From assembly GCF_030068605.1 (NCBI RefSeq), contig NZ_JASJOU010000015.1, positions 124,001 to 188,000 of the forward strand: a DNA stretch of 64,000 nt, written 5' to 3'. Positions 1 through 9,539 of the stretch are shown here, one piece after another. Within the stretch, counting starts at the first letter, position 1; each line of letters begins with the position of its first letter. A model generated the notes under the pieces. It did no database searches. It was not told the DNA's origin and worked only from the letters and a program-made list of their open reading frames with translations. A program made the position numbers and the translations under genes. This stretch comes from Xanthocytophaga agilis (GTDB taxonomy: Bacteria; Bacteroidota; Bacteroidia; Cytophagales; 172606-1).

Positions 1-2621
1 GAAGTGTTGGTACTTACATCAAGGGTCTGATACAACAGGCCGTTGGGATTATAAACCTGTATGAGTGCCTTTTTGCTTTCAGCAGGCTTTTGGAAGGAAA
101 TGGTCGTCTCTGATTCAAAAGCATTTGGATAGTTGCTTAAGACCTCTGCGCTGACAGCCGCAGACGCAGGAATCAGAGTCAGCTTCCAGCTTTGACTGGC
201 TCCGGAGTTGGCAGTCTTGCTTACAGCCCTCGTTTCATTATTTAGTAATCCAATGTCCAGGCGCTTTCCTATGGCACACTGGGGTTCCAGTTCATAAATA
301 GTATTTCCTTTGCTGATTAATTTCCAGCGTTGGTTCAGGCCACCATTTGAAGCATAGATCTGTACAGCTGCATTGTCTGCACTACTCTGGCCTTTGACAT
401 CCAGTCGTGTGTTAGGTGCATGCTGAGGTTCCAGTTCATAGATATTATTTCCTCTGTCAATAAACTTCCAGCGTTGATTCAGACCACTGTTACTTTGATA
501 CAACTCCACTACTGTGCCATTGGCCGTGTTGACGCCTCGTACATCCAGTCGTTGGCCTAAAGCATTTTGGGGTTCGAGTTCATAGATCCCTCCTGCCACA
601 ATGCTGCCTGATGTAGCCGGAACAAAAGTAGCGGTAAGAATAGTATTGGCAGAAGGGGTAGAAATAGAATGCGCTTTAGCACCTGCATCCGACCAGGAGG
701 AGAATACATACGTGACACCATTGACAGTTTGGGGCGAAACAGCATCCAGTTCACGCTGAATGCGGCTGGCACCCACGAACGAATAAGGAGCAGTAACCGT
801 GCTTCCGTCCAGTCGAAGCAACAATCCAGCCGGAGAGGAAGCCAGCGTAATGGTAGAGGTGATAGGGGTAATGTCTCTGTATGTGGTAGAGCTAGCGCCT
901 TTAGAATCCACTACAGTGAGGTAAATCCGGAAAAATACATTAGGAGAAGTCTCCATTTCTGTTGGAACGGTAAAAGCTCCCGAGGTAATGCCACCAGTAG
1001 CTTCCATGGCAGGATGTGTATGAACCGGAGGATCAACGTGATGAAGATCAATTTTCCAGGTAAACGCACTGGCGGGTAATGTGCCATCTTCTGTATCCGT
1101 ACCGGTACCGGTAAAGGTAATTACATCCCCACCTGAATAGGTTTTTCCGGAAGCGGGCGAGGTAATGGTTGCTACCGGCAGCTGATTATTTAGCACGGTC
1201 AGGGTAGCTTCGCTGCTGGTAACCGTTCCTGCCGAGTTCTGTACAATCACGCTGAACTTAGCCCCATTGTCACTTAATGAGGTAGCAGGGATTGTATAGC
1301 TGGCAGAGGTAGCCCCTGTAATGTTTACTCCATTCCGTTGCCATTGATACGTTGGAGGCGGATTGCCCGAGGTAACTATGGTAAAGGTAACAGACTGTCC
1401 GGCTGATACAGTTTGGCTGGCAGGCTGTACACCGATCACAGGAATTCCGTTTCCTGTGTAATTTACTTTCCACAACACACCATTGTTGCTGGAGGTATTG
1501 GCATCATCAGAACCTCCGGGAACACCCCCTCTTGCAATAAAATACAAAGTTCCATTGTTGGCTACAGCTACTTCCAGCGGACGGTTAATACCTGTAGCAA
1601 AGGTAGCTACTGCTTTGGTAGCAGGATCAATAGTCCGGAGCCAGCCATTGCAGTAATCACCAAAAAAGTATTTCCCAGTGTAGGAAGCGGGGAAAGTAGA
1701 AGTAATAGGATTGTAGAAACCCCCAGCTGTGATGGAACAACCCTGGCTATGATTGTAGGCATAGAAAGGGTCCTGATAGTTGGCAGGAGGCGTTTGTGTA
1801 GTCCGGACGCCTTCAATGGCAGGCCAACCGTAGTTTTTGCCGGCTATGCCTTCATTAATTTCTTCCCATGCTCCTGCTCCCACCTCATTGATGAAAAGCC
1901 GTCCTGTCCCCTGCTGTACACTGATTCGGAAGGGATTTCGAAAACCCAGTGCCCAGATAGCTCGGTTTACACCTGTTGCAGTGGTATAAAAAGGATTATC
2001 ATTAGGAATGCTTCCGTCCGTATTGATGCGCAGGATCTTGCCTTTCAGTGTAGTAAGGGATTGTGAGTTTGAAGTTACTGTATTTTCACCAACAGAAATA
2101 AACAACTGATCATTTCTGATAGCCAGTCCCCCTCCATTGTGATAACCTACCGAACCCAGCGGGTCTATGTCAATCAGAACCAGTTCACTGCCTGGTACCA
2201 CCAGATCTCCATTAGCCGTAAAACGACTTACCCGATTGTTGCTCACTGTACTACTGGCTGGTTTATAAGTATAGTATACATACACATACTTGTTGGTACT
2301 AAAATTTGGGTCCAGCAATACCTTAAGCAATCCTCTTTCGTTCCAGTTGTCTACATTGGGAATGGTAATAAAAGGAGTAGGTAACAATACATCATTTTTA
2401 ATGATTCGAATTTTTCCGTTTTTCTCAGCTAGAAAAATACGTCCGTCAGGGGCTACATCTATACCTACCGGATCAAGACCTGTCGCAATCTGAACGCCGG
2501 CGAAGTTAGTCGGAAAGCTCTGTGCCATGACCATCTGCATGGAAAGCCACAACAGGCAGCTTAGCAATATACTGTTCTTAAATGATCCTTTGGGAAGGTG
2601 TGTGTGTAAGCGATTGTTCAT
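1..2621 (-). CDS. Secreted PQQ-type glucose/sorbosone dehydrogenase with Ig-like, RICIN and T9SS sorting domains (3' end cut by window edge)
   Basis: An open frame of 873 codons runs from the ATG at 2621 to the left edge without a stop. Residues 1-34 look like a signal peptide ending MVMAQ. Residues 35-375 form a PQQ sugar-dehydrogenase beta-propeller, with the HNGGG motif (His near residue 161) and ALGFRNPFR. An Ig-like module starting IPVIGVQPASQTVSAGQS, a PKD-like stretch and a SSPAGLLLRLDG module follow. Near residues 685-815 are three RICIN repeats, each built on YELEPQ-x-RLD. The end (LSNYPNAFESETTISF) matches a T9SS type A sorting domain, so the protein is probably secreted or surface-anchored and bound to glycans while oxidising sugars. 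The family assignment is strong; the substrate is unknown. Only the last residues are missing. Confidence 0.9.
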   Translation of the reverse strand, partial: MNNRLHTHLPKGSFKNSILLSCLLWLSMQMVMAQSFPTNFAGVQIATGLDPVGIDVAPDGRIFLAEKNGKIRIIKNDVLLPTPFITIPNVDNWNERGLLKVLLDPNFSTNKYVYVYYTYKPASSTVSNNRVSRFTANGDLVVPGSELVLIDIDPLGSVGYHNGGGLAIRNDQLFISVGENTVTSNSQSLTTLKGKILRINTDGSIPNDNPFYTTATGVNRAIWALGFRNPFRISVQQGTGRLFINEVGAGAWEEINEGIAGKNYGWPAIEGVRTTQTPPANYQDPFYAYNHSQGCSITAGGFYNPITSTFPASYTGKYFFGDYCNGWLRTIDPATKAVATFATGINRPLEVAVANNGTLYFIARGGVPGGSDDANTSSNNGVLWKVNYTGNGIPVIGVQPASQTVSAGQSVTFTIVTSGNPPPTYQWQRNGVNITGATSASYTIPATSLSDNGAKFSVIVQNSAGTVTSSEATLTVLNNQLPVATITSPASGKTYSGGDVITFTGTGTDTEDGTLPASAFTWKIDLHHVDPPVHTHPAMEATGGITSGAFTVPTEMETSPNVFFRIYLTVVDSKGASSTTYRDITPITSTITLASSPAGLLLRLDGSTVTAPYSFVGASRIQRELDAVSPQTVNGVTYVFSSWSDAGAKAHSISTPSANTILTATFVPATSGSIVAGGIYELEPQNALGQRLDVRGVNTANGTVVELYQSNSGLNQRWKFIDRGNNIYELEPQHAPNTRLDVKGQSSADNAAVQIYASNGGLNQRWKLISKGNTIYELEPQCAIGKRLDIGLLNNETRAVSKTANSGASQSWKLTLIPASAAVSAEVLSNYPNAFESETTISFQKPAESKKALIQVYNPNGLLYQTLDVSTNT

Positions 2622-3179
2622 CTGGTTGATAGTAAAAGTGTAAAAAATAAATAATATAAAGGTTCATGGTTAAAAAATAGCTACCAAAGCCTCTTGGTCA
2701 ATTCACAAAATAGAGCGGATAGCAACGATGGAATCACAAACTTATTCAAATCTGTTTCAGCATACAGTCAGATGACCTGCTGCAGAAAGTATCAGATTAC
2801 ATGTAATGAGAGTCACTTCTTTCTCAAATCAGATTAGCTCAACAAAAAATATAGAAGCAGTTGGTAACTTGCTAAAAGTAAGAAAAAAGAAAATGCAAAA
2901 GTAGACAGATAAATTAAAATTGTGTTTTTAAAACAATAGTACCCATCAGAGGGAAAGATTGAATATAGAAAGAAGGCTAAAATATACTCCTTTTCTGATT
3001 ATTTTACATATTATGTACTACAGGATTTTCGCAACGATGAACCGAAATCCTTTATTTTAAGGCAGAGATCTTTATAGATCAGACGGCTACCTTGCTTTAC
3101 TATACAACGAGAATAATGGGTGCTCCATATATATAAAACCAAACTATCCTGTTTACCTACCTGAGAGATAATCCTTCCG
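2622..3179. other. Intergenic stretch upstream of the dehydrogenase; no convincing gene
   Basis: This AT-rich stretch must contain the promoter of the leftward dehydrogenase gene. A 60-codon minus-strand frame (3011-3193) overlaps the end of the coupling-protein gene by 14 bases. It has no recognisable domain, so it is not called as a gene. No hairpin with a T-tract was seen. Confidence 0.5.
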
Positions 3180-5072
3180 CTAGGATAGAACACCTTCCAG
3201 TAGAGCGGACGATTCCAAGATAATGCGGTTGTAGTTTTCTAGTATGTCTTTCTGATCAATTTGCCTGATTGGTGGAATACTATCAGATTTGTAGCGGGGT
3301 GGGACAAATGACATGGAAAAACTGGTTTGTACTGTTTCCACAGTAGTTCCTACAAAATGACCTACTGCTAAATTAAGCAGCTCCTGTGGATGAATGACTG
3401 TTCGTTCCTGAAGGGAATGACTAACCGAGCTTCCCTGCGAACCGTTTCCTTTCTGACCCATCAAAAAGCCTCTGGGACGATTATCACTTGAGCTTTCTGA
3501 GCGAATAACCCGTTCTTCTTTGCCAAACAAACGTGATACATATTCGGCCGTATGCAGATTGGCCACTCTGCCAAAAAACTGATTGTTCAGATTGGAAATC
3601 AGTACCTCTGCTTCATTTTGCCCATACTGCTTACGCATCTGGGAAAAGTCCTGCGCCATGTAAATGGTAGCTACTTTATTGGAGCGGGCAGTGGCGGGCA
3701 GCTGATCCAGATGCGGAATATAGAGGGTAGGCGCTTCATCCAATAGGACATAACTATGCCGTTTGCCTTGCTGATTCATTAGCTTGAGGGCGACTGTAAC
3801 CAGACAGGAAATAACAGGCGAGAAGGTTTCACTAAGGGTTGGCGAGGTGCCAATACACAATACCTTCGGTGACTTTGGATCGTTTAAATCCAGGCTCACT
3901 TCATCGCCACTGAGCACATAACAGATTTCAGGGGTATTGATCCTACCCAGTCCGAGCTGAAGGGTAGATACCATACCTGCTGTCTGGTTGGATGCCTTCA
4001 TTTCCACAGCCGTCAGAATCGAACGGATCATGGAAGCGCATTCAAAGTCAGTAGCCAGCTTTTCAAGTAATACCGTATAGTCTTTGTATACAATCAAGTT
4101 CACCGCATGCGGAATCGTGCAATAGCGTGGATAATATTTTTTCAGATACCAGATCGTCGCTGTCAGAAGCGACTGGGCAGAACGAGACCAGAAGTCGGGT
4201 TTGGCAATCGTTTCTGGTAAAAGGTTATTGATAATCGAGAGAGCATACTCAGAGGCGTAGGAAGCTACCGGAATATACGCCGGATTGAGTGGATTGATCC
4301 GGTGGGTGCGTTGCATATCTTCAAAGTTTACAATCCAAAATGATAGTTTATCTTCCTGGTTTGCTTGCTGATTTGTATTCTGATACTGGCTGTAGGCAAA
4401 ATTAGTCAGAGTGGGAAACTTAAAATCATAAAGAATGCCACAATACCCTTTCTGGGCGGCCTGCGCTAATATAGGTTCAGCAACTGAGTGAGATTTGCCA
4501 CTGCCTGCTCCCCCGATAACAAGCGTTCCCCGAAAAGGATTGACAATATTCACCCAGCTTCCTGCTCTACCGTGTAAGTCCTTTCCCTGAAAGTGAAACG
4601 AATAGGCATTTTCATTTTTTTTGTGATCATTCTTTAAAACGGATCTGCTGACAGGCTGTCTCCGCATCCACTGCCCAGTGAAATACCCACCCAAAGCGAT
4701 CATACTCATTGACAGTGGGAAGCTTATCCTAAAGTAGGGATTGTAATGAAGACTGCAGAGCACACAAGCGCCAAGGATAAAGAAGGCAACCAAGAACAGT
4801 TTTCTCCATACAGACTTTTTTCTGCGAACTTTTTCGTTTTTCCTGCCCTGCTGATCCTGTAGCCTTATAGGACGCATGGCAAAAGCGAGTGGATAGAGAA
4901 TACAAAACAGGGCTCTAACTGGCAAACCAGCCTTGGCAAACAGCTTTAATCCCATTAAGTATAATTTCGAATCCGATGGGATTAATCCCAAAAAGAAATA
5001 CTCTGCTGTACAAAAACCAGCCAGTAAAATAAGCAGAAAGTAAAACTGAAGTTGCTGGGAATGAGATTGCAT
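3180..5072 (-). CDS. TraG/VirD4-type coupling protein (T4CP) of a mobilization module
   Basis: The 630-residue protein is a membrane-anchored ATPase that links a relaxase-DNA complex to a type IV secretion channel. The N-terminus has several hydrophobic segments (about residues 8-30, 50-67, 91-107 and 113-133). Walker A GGAGSGKS lies at about 187-194 and Walker B YVLLDEAP at about 441-448; the C-terminal part resembles the TraM-recognition/TraG-D region (IYMAQDFSQMRKQYG). Length and order fit the Bacteroidetes TraG/MobC group. It lies downstream of the relaxase and accessory genes on the same strand, the usual order in mobilizable plasmids. No other T4SS genes are visible, so the pore is probably supplied elsewhere. 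Confidence 0.9.
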   Translation of the reverse strand: MQSHSQQLQFYFLLILLAGFCTAEYFFLGLIPSDSKLYLMGLKLFAKAGLPVRALFCILYPLAFAMRPIRLQDQQGRKNEKVRRKKSVWRKLFLVAFFILGACVLCSLHYNPYFRISFPLSMSMIALGGYFTGQWMRRQPVSRSVLKNDHKKNENAYSFHFQGKDLHGRAGSWVNIVNPFRGTLVIGGAGSGKSHSVAEPILAQAAQKGYCGILYDFKFPTLTNFAYSQYQNTNQQANQEDKLSFWIVNFEDMQRTHRINPLNPAYIPVASYASEYALSIINNLLPETIAKPDFWSRSAQSLLTATIWYLKKYYPRYCTIPHAVNLIVYKDYTVLLEKLATDFECASMIRSILTAVEMKASNQTAGMVSTLQLGLGRINTPEICYVLSGDEVSLDLNDPKSPKVLCIGTSPTLSETFSPVISCLVTVALKLMNQQGKRHSYVLLDEAPTLYIPHLDQLPATARSNKVATIYMAQDFSQMRKQYGQNEAEVLISNLNNQFFGRVANLHTAEYVSRLFGKEERVIRSESSSDNRPRGFLMGQKGNGSQGSSVSHSLQERTVIHPQELLNLAVGHFVGTTVETVQTSFSMSFVPPRYKSDSIPPIRQIDQKDILENYNRIILESSALLEGVLS

Positions 5073-5215
5073 CTTTTAGCGGATTTGGTAAGTAAATAAA
5101 TACTATACAATCAGCTCAAAAAATACATCCGGGTAAATACCTGTTTCTACGTATTTTCCTACTCTTTATCAGGTATTATCAGGTTTTGAGTACCCACTCC
5201 GTTCTTCATCCCACT

Positions 5216-5281
5216 TACTCACCTTTTTACTCAATCATTAGTCTGCTTACTCACTAATCTACTCAATCACTGGTCTACTCA
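5216..5281. repeat. Short direct repeats (TACTCA) between relaxase and coupling-protein genes
   Basis: TACTCA occurs five times, at 5216, 5228, 5248, 5260 and 5276, with spacings of 12, 20, 12 and 16 bases, inside longer imperfect copies of CTACTCAATCA. The cluster sits in the 210-base gap after the relaxase stop codon. It may be a protein-binding site or simple repeat expansion; function is unknown. Confidence 0.5.
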
Positions 5282-5282
5282 A

Positions 5283-6854
5283 TTACCATTCCAGACCTGT
5301 ATCCTGCTCGGGAGTTAGGAAAGTCTTCTTTTTCTTTTGTTTTGGTTTTCTTGTATTCCACTCCTGATCCAAAGAAAAATCAGATTCACTCATTCCACTC
5401 AGAAACTTTTGTAATGTAGCGACACTGGATAGAATCTTATCACTTTTGATCTCTGCTGAAATGATCTCTGCTGAGATGTCTTTCTGATAACGCTCTCGAC
5501 CCGTTTGATGACGCTTTTGACCCGTTCCCTTTTCCTGCTGTTTGCTTTCTTTTGACATGTGTCTACTATAGGTAGGCTCCTGAGTAGCTTGTTCGGCAAA
5601 CGATTTGCGGGTATAAGATCTTTTCTGGCTTTGTGCAATCTCTTCTGCGTTTGCCTTCTGACTTAATCTCTGCTCAAAATCTACGGGCACATGTCCCTGC
5701 TGCAAAAGCGTTTGTTTTAATGCTTCCAGATTCTTGTAAAACTTCCATTTATGCTCATGTTCTGCATAGGCTTTTCTGATTGCATGTGAGGGAAGATCCA
5801 GTTCGGAAAGGCTCACCCCGTGTTGTTTTAAATAATCGGATCGCAGATTGACTATCTGACGGTGCAGCTTTTGTTCAGCCTTGCTATCAAAGTGGTAGTC
5901 TCTGAGCTTTTTAAACTCGGCATATAAATCCTTTCGGTCGAGTCCACTGTAGGGATCAGCGGGACGAATACCTTTTTCAAGCGTAGATTCCAGTGTTTTC
6001 AGATTGCGATAAAACCTGCGGTCAAAGTCCTGTTCTTTGCCCATCAGGGCAATGCGTCCTGCGGAAAGATACCCATCCAGTCCATGTTTTTTACTGAACG
6101 CCTCTACCCTTTCCTGTAGTTTTGCCTGTTTGTAAGCATCTTTGGAAAAATGCGTCTGTCTGGTATAGTCATACATACGCTGAAAATCTTCAGCGTTTCT
6201 TTTCTGCCAGGCTTTGATTGAAAAACGAGTCCTGCTACCAGTCGGACTCAGTGTCACTTTTTGCTGTGAGTCCCTTCGGGAAACGATAATATGAATATGG
6301 GTCTGATCTCCCTGTTTTTTCTGACCGGATCTGGCGCTTCCTTCCCGGACTTCTTTATCCCTGCCACTGTACTGTCTTTCCCTGTGTATCACACCAAACC
6401 AGACAAGGTCCTTACTTTGCAGCTTCTGACCGTTTTTGAGTGTAAACTCACTGGCATAGTTTTCCATCACCTGACGCGTATACGCTTTGAGTTTCTGAGC
6501 ATCACTGCCAATGTGAGCGAGCTCATCCTGGCTGGGAGAAATCACAAGAGAGTAAAACTTGGCATCCTCTTTTCCCAGCCCCTTTACATTGGTATCTATT
6601 CTTTCAATAACTTCTTTTTTGGAAAGATTCTCTCTATCCATACTAAAGTATTGTCCGTTTTTACTGTACTCTTGTCCTGATCCACATACTGTAGCGATTT
6701 CATGTTCTTTATACTCGTCTTGCTTATACTCATGATCCATATAGGTAACAAGACGCTCACTTGATCCCTTGTTATCATACACAGCTCCTGTTTTACTGAC
6801 GGCTTTACCTGTTAGGTGATTACCTGATTGCGCTTTAAGCACCTTACTTATCAT
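5283..6854 (-). CDS. Relaxase (MobB/BtgB-like, DUF5712-type)
   Basis: The 523-residue protein should nick DNA at the transfer origin and pilot the strand. The N-terminal half carries a relaxase-like core with SLVISPSQ near 102-109, VIHRER near 155-160 and a THIHIIVSRRD motif at about 185-195, giving the histidine cluster (H157, H186, H188) expected for metal binding. The C-terminal half is charged and helical with many Lys/Glu/Gln, typical of relaxase tails. It lies between the BfmA/BtgA-like accessory gene (73 bases upstream) and the coupling protein, which supports the role. I am confident it is a Bacteroidetes relaxase; the exact Mob subfamily is inference. Confidence 0.85.
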   Translation of the reverse strand: MISKVLKAQSGNHLTGKAVSKTGAVYDNKGSSERLVTYMDHEYKQDEYKEHEIATVCGSGQEYSKNGQYFSMDRENLSKKEVIERIDTNVKGLGKEDAKFYSLVISPSQDELAHIGSDAQKLKAYTRQVMENYASEFTLKNGQKLQSKDLVWFGVIHRERQYSGRDKEVREGSARSGQKKQGDQTHIHIIVSRRDSQQKVTLSPTGSRTRFSIKAWQKRNAEDFQRMYDYTRQTHFSKDAYKQAKLQERVEAFSKKHGLDGYLSAGRIALMGKEQDFDRRFYRNLKTLESTLEKGIRPADPYSGLDRKDLYAEFKKLRDYHFDSKAEQKLHRQIVNLRSDYLKQHGVSLSELDLPSHAIRKAYAEHEHKWKFYKNLEALKQTLLQQGHVPVDFEQRLSQKANAEEIAQSQKRSYTRKSFAEQATQEPTYSRHMSKESKQQEKGTGQKRHQTGRERYQKDISAEIISAEIKSDKILSSVATLQKFLSGMSESDFSLDQEWNTRKPKQKKKKTFLTPEQDTGLEW

Positions 6855-6927
6855 AGTATAAAGTCATAATTTACTATTTCACTTACATCGTATCCGGTTT
6901 TAGACTGTTCTCATCTGGCCTTGCACA

Positions 6928-7647
6928 TCAGGTTTCCTTTACATGGTTTTCTTCTATTTTGTTTTCTTCTATTTTGTTTCCTGCTTTTACCTGTATTTTA
7001 GCTAGCATCTGATTTACCTGAGTGTTGACAAAATCAGCATTGGCAGCTTTGATATTTTGTATTTCCTCTTCAGGCAAGTCCGAAATATGGAGCATGGTAG
7101 AAACCGAAACGGTTACCAGTCCCTGTATCTTATAGACAAGCAGATACAACTGCTTAAGCTGGTCTACCAGCTCACTAAGTGATTGTTGAGTTTGCTCAAG
7201 TGAGAACTCCATCTGTTCGATTGATCTTCCCTGTGAGAATACTTCCTTAAACATAGGCAGCATGTACTGCTGCTCCTGTTTTTGCAGAAACGAAAAAATA
7301 TGATTTCGTAACCGGACTACTTCTTTGGAAAGCTCTTCACTATGAATTTGTTCCGATGGGTTTAGTCCGTTTTTGACAAAGTAGAGCATTGCATTCTCGG
7401 CATACTCTTTCAGCGTTTTCATGCCCAGCTCGCGGGCATGTTGTTTACAGCGTTGGAGTACGGCCGCATTCACATTGACAGTTTTAAGAATGTATTCCCC
7501 TTGCTTTCTTTGAGCGAATTCTACAGACTGGCCGGGCTGTTTTTCTATATTACTGACCTCTGATTTTATCTGATTCATTCGCTTTCTTTTCTCACCTGTC
7601 CTTCTGGCCGGGCGCTTGGGAGTGATAGGTCTGTTGGAGTGTTTCAT
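6928..7647 (-). CDS. BfmA/BtgA-family mobilization accessory protein
   Basis: The 239-residue protein begins with a basic tail, followed by a ribbon-helix-helix-like segment (KTVNVNAAVLQRCKQHARELGMKTLKEYAENAMLYFVKNG, about residues 54-93) and then a long helical coiled region. This matches the DNA-binding accessory proteins BtgA/BfmA that assist the relaxase in Bacteroidetes mobilizable elements. It is the first gene of a leftward mob operon (accessory, relaxase, coupling protein). Three 20-bp repeats lie directly upstream of its start and are plausible binding sites. The end contains a small peptide repeat (KIEENKIEEN), matching a short DNA duplication at about 6951-6970. Confidence 0.8.
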   Translation of the reverse strand: MKHSNRPITPKRPARRTGEKRKRMNQIKSEVSNIEKQPGQSVEFAQRKQGEYILKTVNVNAAVLQRCKQHARELGMKTLKEYAENAMLYFVKNGLNPSEQIHSEELSKEVVRLRNHIFSFLQKQEQQYMLPMFKEVFSQGRSIEQMEFSLEQTQQSLSELVDQLKQLYLLVYKIQGLVTVSVSTMLHISDLPEEEIQNIKAANADFVNTQVNQMLAKIQVKAGNKIEENKIEENHVKET

Positions 7648-7667
7648 TTGCCTATTTCATTTAAGTT

Positions 7668-7806
7668 ATTTCCTATGTAATGGAGTTGTTTCCTGTGTAA
7701 TGGGGCTTTTTCCTATGTAAAAAACTGGTTTTCAAAAACTTATCTGCATATTAGTCCTTACCCAATAACTATGTTATTGTCTGCCAGTTTGTTAGCTTTA
7801 CTAACA
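7668..7806. promoter_or_regulatory. oriT / mob-operator candidate: three 20-bp direct repeats and a small hairpin
   Basis: TCCTATGTAA, TCCTGTGTAA and TCCTATGTAA recur at exact 20-base spacing (7671, 7691, 7711), 20-60 bases before the mobilization operon start. About 70 bases further is an inverted repeat TGTTAG-CTTTA-CTAACA (7790-7806), a size and shape typical near relaxase nick sites. Position and architecture fit an oriT with accessory-protein binding sites; the nick itself cannot be placed from sequence alone. Confidence 0.5.
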
Positions 7807-8029
7807 GCGGGCCTCTTGCTAAAACTGCGCGTAAGGTCACACAACATCGATACAACAAAAACATGCTCAATAACCGCAGACAATCGTTTACTGTATTTGT
7901 TTGTTTCATTTTTGTTGTGTGTTTGTTGTTTGAATGCATTTGCCGTTAACTGATTTGGTTTTTGTTGCATATTTGTTGTATTTTAGTTGGATAGCTATAA
8001 TTTTCATACTCTTAACTGATTCTATACAG

Positions 8030-8494
8030 ATGGACTCGATCACTAAAGATGATATCATTTCCGCATTTGCGCTCAAAAGAAAGGGTAAGCTCAATCTACT
8101 CTATCTGTATTTTAAGGATCAGTATTTTCACAAGGGATTATCTGCAGAGCTAATCGCGAGAAAGCTTTCTGAAGCACTGAATTTACCCATCACTCCTACC
8201 CATATCTATGACATTCACAGAAGATATGTTCCAGCTACTTCAGTTCAGGATAATAAGGCCCTGGAACTGAATCTTGATCAGCTCAAAGCGCTGATCCGGC
8301 AACAGGTGCTCTCTGAGCTCAGACAGGAGCAAATAAGCCAACAGCCCATCGACCTGATGAATGCTGACTCCTCTCCTGCCCTTTCCGATTCTGAAACTAC
8401 TACCGCACAAACTCACAAGCGATCCCTTACCTACGTTAATCAGGAAGATGAACCAAAAAAAAATCCGTATATCGATTTGATGAAAGGTTTATAA
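8030..8494 (+). CDS. Hypothetical plasmid protein
   Basis: The 154-residue protein is read from the ATG at 8030 (MDSITKDDII). The frame opens further upstream at 7934, but that segment is hydrophobic, low in quality and overlaps TTTGTTG repeats, so the inner start is preferred. The N-terminal 70 residues look helical and could be a small helix-turn-helix-like region (GLSAELIARKLSEALNLPITPTHIYDIHRRY). The C-terminus is polar and ends in PKKNPYIDLMKGL. It is divergent from the mobilization operon. I do not recognise the family; a plasmid regulatory role is only a guess. Confidence 0.55.
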   Translation: MDSITKDDIISAFALKRKGKLNLLYLYFKDQYFHKGLSAELIARKLSEALNLPITPTHIYDIHRRYVPATSVQDNKALELNLDQLKALIRQQVLSELRQEQISQQPIDLMNADSSPALSDSETTTAQTHKRSLTYVNQEDEPKKNPYIDLMKGL

Positions 8495-8595
8495 AAAGTA
8501 CTTATCCTCAGCCAGACTCTGTAGACATCCTTTACTGAGGCTACTCGCCTGCTTAAAACAATGTGTTAACGGCCTATCGCTTCTAAGTAACATTG

Positions 8596-8638
8596 GTGAA
8601 CCTATACTACGTTTTTAGTGAACCTACACTACTTTTTA
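8596..8638. repeat. Two 21-22-bp direct repeats
   Basis: GTGAACCTATACTACGTTTT at 8596 is repeated as GTGAACCTACACTACTTTTT at 8618. The pair sits in the 367-base gap between the hypothetical gene and the ATPase gene. It may be an operator; no gene is convincing in this gap. Confidence 0.5.
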
Positions 8639-8805
8639 AGAAAATACTACTGCTACCGGCTCATAAAGGGTCAGAATTCGTAGAAATAAGTAGAGAACTC
8701 CTCGAAATTGAGTATTTCATTTTCTTCTCTTTCCCTGCACCTTCGCCTCTAGGTATTTACCTAAAGAGCAACTAATCCATTGATTCTAGTTCATTAAACA
8801 GACTC

Positions 8806-8844
8806 GTTTAATGGATTTGTTTAATGGATCTTTTTAATGGATTA
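8806..8844. promoter_or_regulatory. Three 13-bp direct repeats (TTTAATGGAT) before the ATPase gene
   Basis: TTTAATGGAT occurs three times at 13-base spacing (core at 8807, 8820 and 8833), with an inverted copy AATCCATTGAT near 8774. The array ends 18 bases before the ATPase start. Phased repeats so close to a start suggest an operator, perhaps used by a plasmid-encoded repressor. Confidence 0.55.
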
Positions 8845-8861
8845 ACTACAAACCATTTCTG

Positions 8862-9539
8862 ATGAAAAAGCTTATTCTGATCACCCAGTCAAAAGGTGGA
8901 AGCGGAAAAAGTATTCTGACCTATTTGCTGGCAGAGAAGTATCCGCAAGCGGCTATTTTTGATATGGACGATGCCACCCGTACGACAAGCATTCAGCTAG
9001 CCTACCGTAGTCCGGTACTTGCCACCTTTCTTAATTCAAATAAAGTCATTGATCGCGGGCTTTTTAACTCCTTTCTGGAAGCGCTTACCTATGCCGAGAA
9101 TGAGCTGTTCATTGCCGATCTGGGCGCTTCGGTTTCTGAGCAGTTGCCGTATTACTTTAGTGAAGTCGCTGAGTATCTCCCCTCAGTGCTCGAAGAGCTG
9201 GGTATTGAAATCGAGATATTTGCCATTGTGGGTGGAGCTAATATTTTTACTCCCACCATGTCTTACCTGGAAGAACTATGCGAGTCAATCCGAAAAAAAT
9301 TTCCGATTCGGGTATACCAGAATGAGTATTATGAATTTTCTCAGGCCCAAAACACGACATTGGATACCTTTATCCGACTTCATAAGCTTAAAAGCCAATC
9401 TTTTACCATTTCCAGAGACAAAAACGAGTCCACGCAAAACCGTATCCGGGAGGTACTCAAATCCGGTCAGGGTCTGGCAAATGCGAGTGCTTTCTCAAGA
9501 ATGTATTTTATATCAGCTTTGAAAACAATTCAACTATGA
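8862..9539 (+). CDS. P-loop ATPase of the ParA/MinD/TraL type
   Basis: The 225-residue protein starts MKKLILITQSKGGSGKS with a deviant Walker A (SKGGSGKS, residues 10-17), followed by AAIFDMDD and LFIADLGAS, the usual order in small ParA-like or conjugation-type P-loop proteins. It is clearly different from the canonical ParA at 14718-15524 and has no ParB partner. It overlaps the next gene by four bases (ATGA), implying coupled translation with a membrane protein. A role in positioning or in a transfer-related membrane complex is inference. Confidence 0.75.
   Translation: MKKLILITQSKGGSGKSILTYLLAEKYPQAAIFDMDDATRTTSIQLAYRSPVLATFLNSNKVIDRGLFNSFLEALTYAENELFIADLGASVSEQLPYYFSEVAEYLPSVLEELGIEIEIFAIVGGANIFTPTMSYLEELCESIRKKFPIRVYQNEYYEFSQAQNTTLDTFIRLHKLKSQSFTISRDKNESTQNRIREVLKSGQGLANASAFSRMYFISALKTIQL

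Noticed and set aside
3011-3193. 60-codon frame after the coupling-protein gene
   Set aside because: Only a 14-base overlap with the upstream gene supports it; the sequence shows no features.
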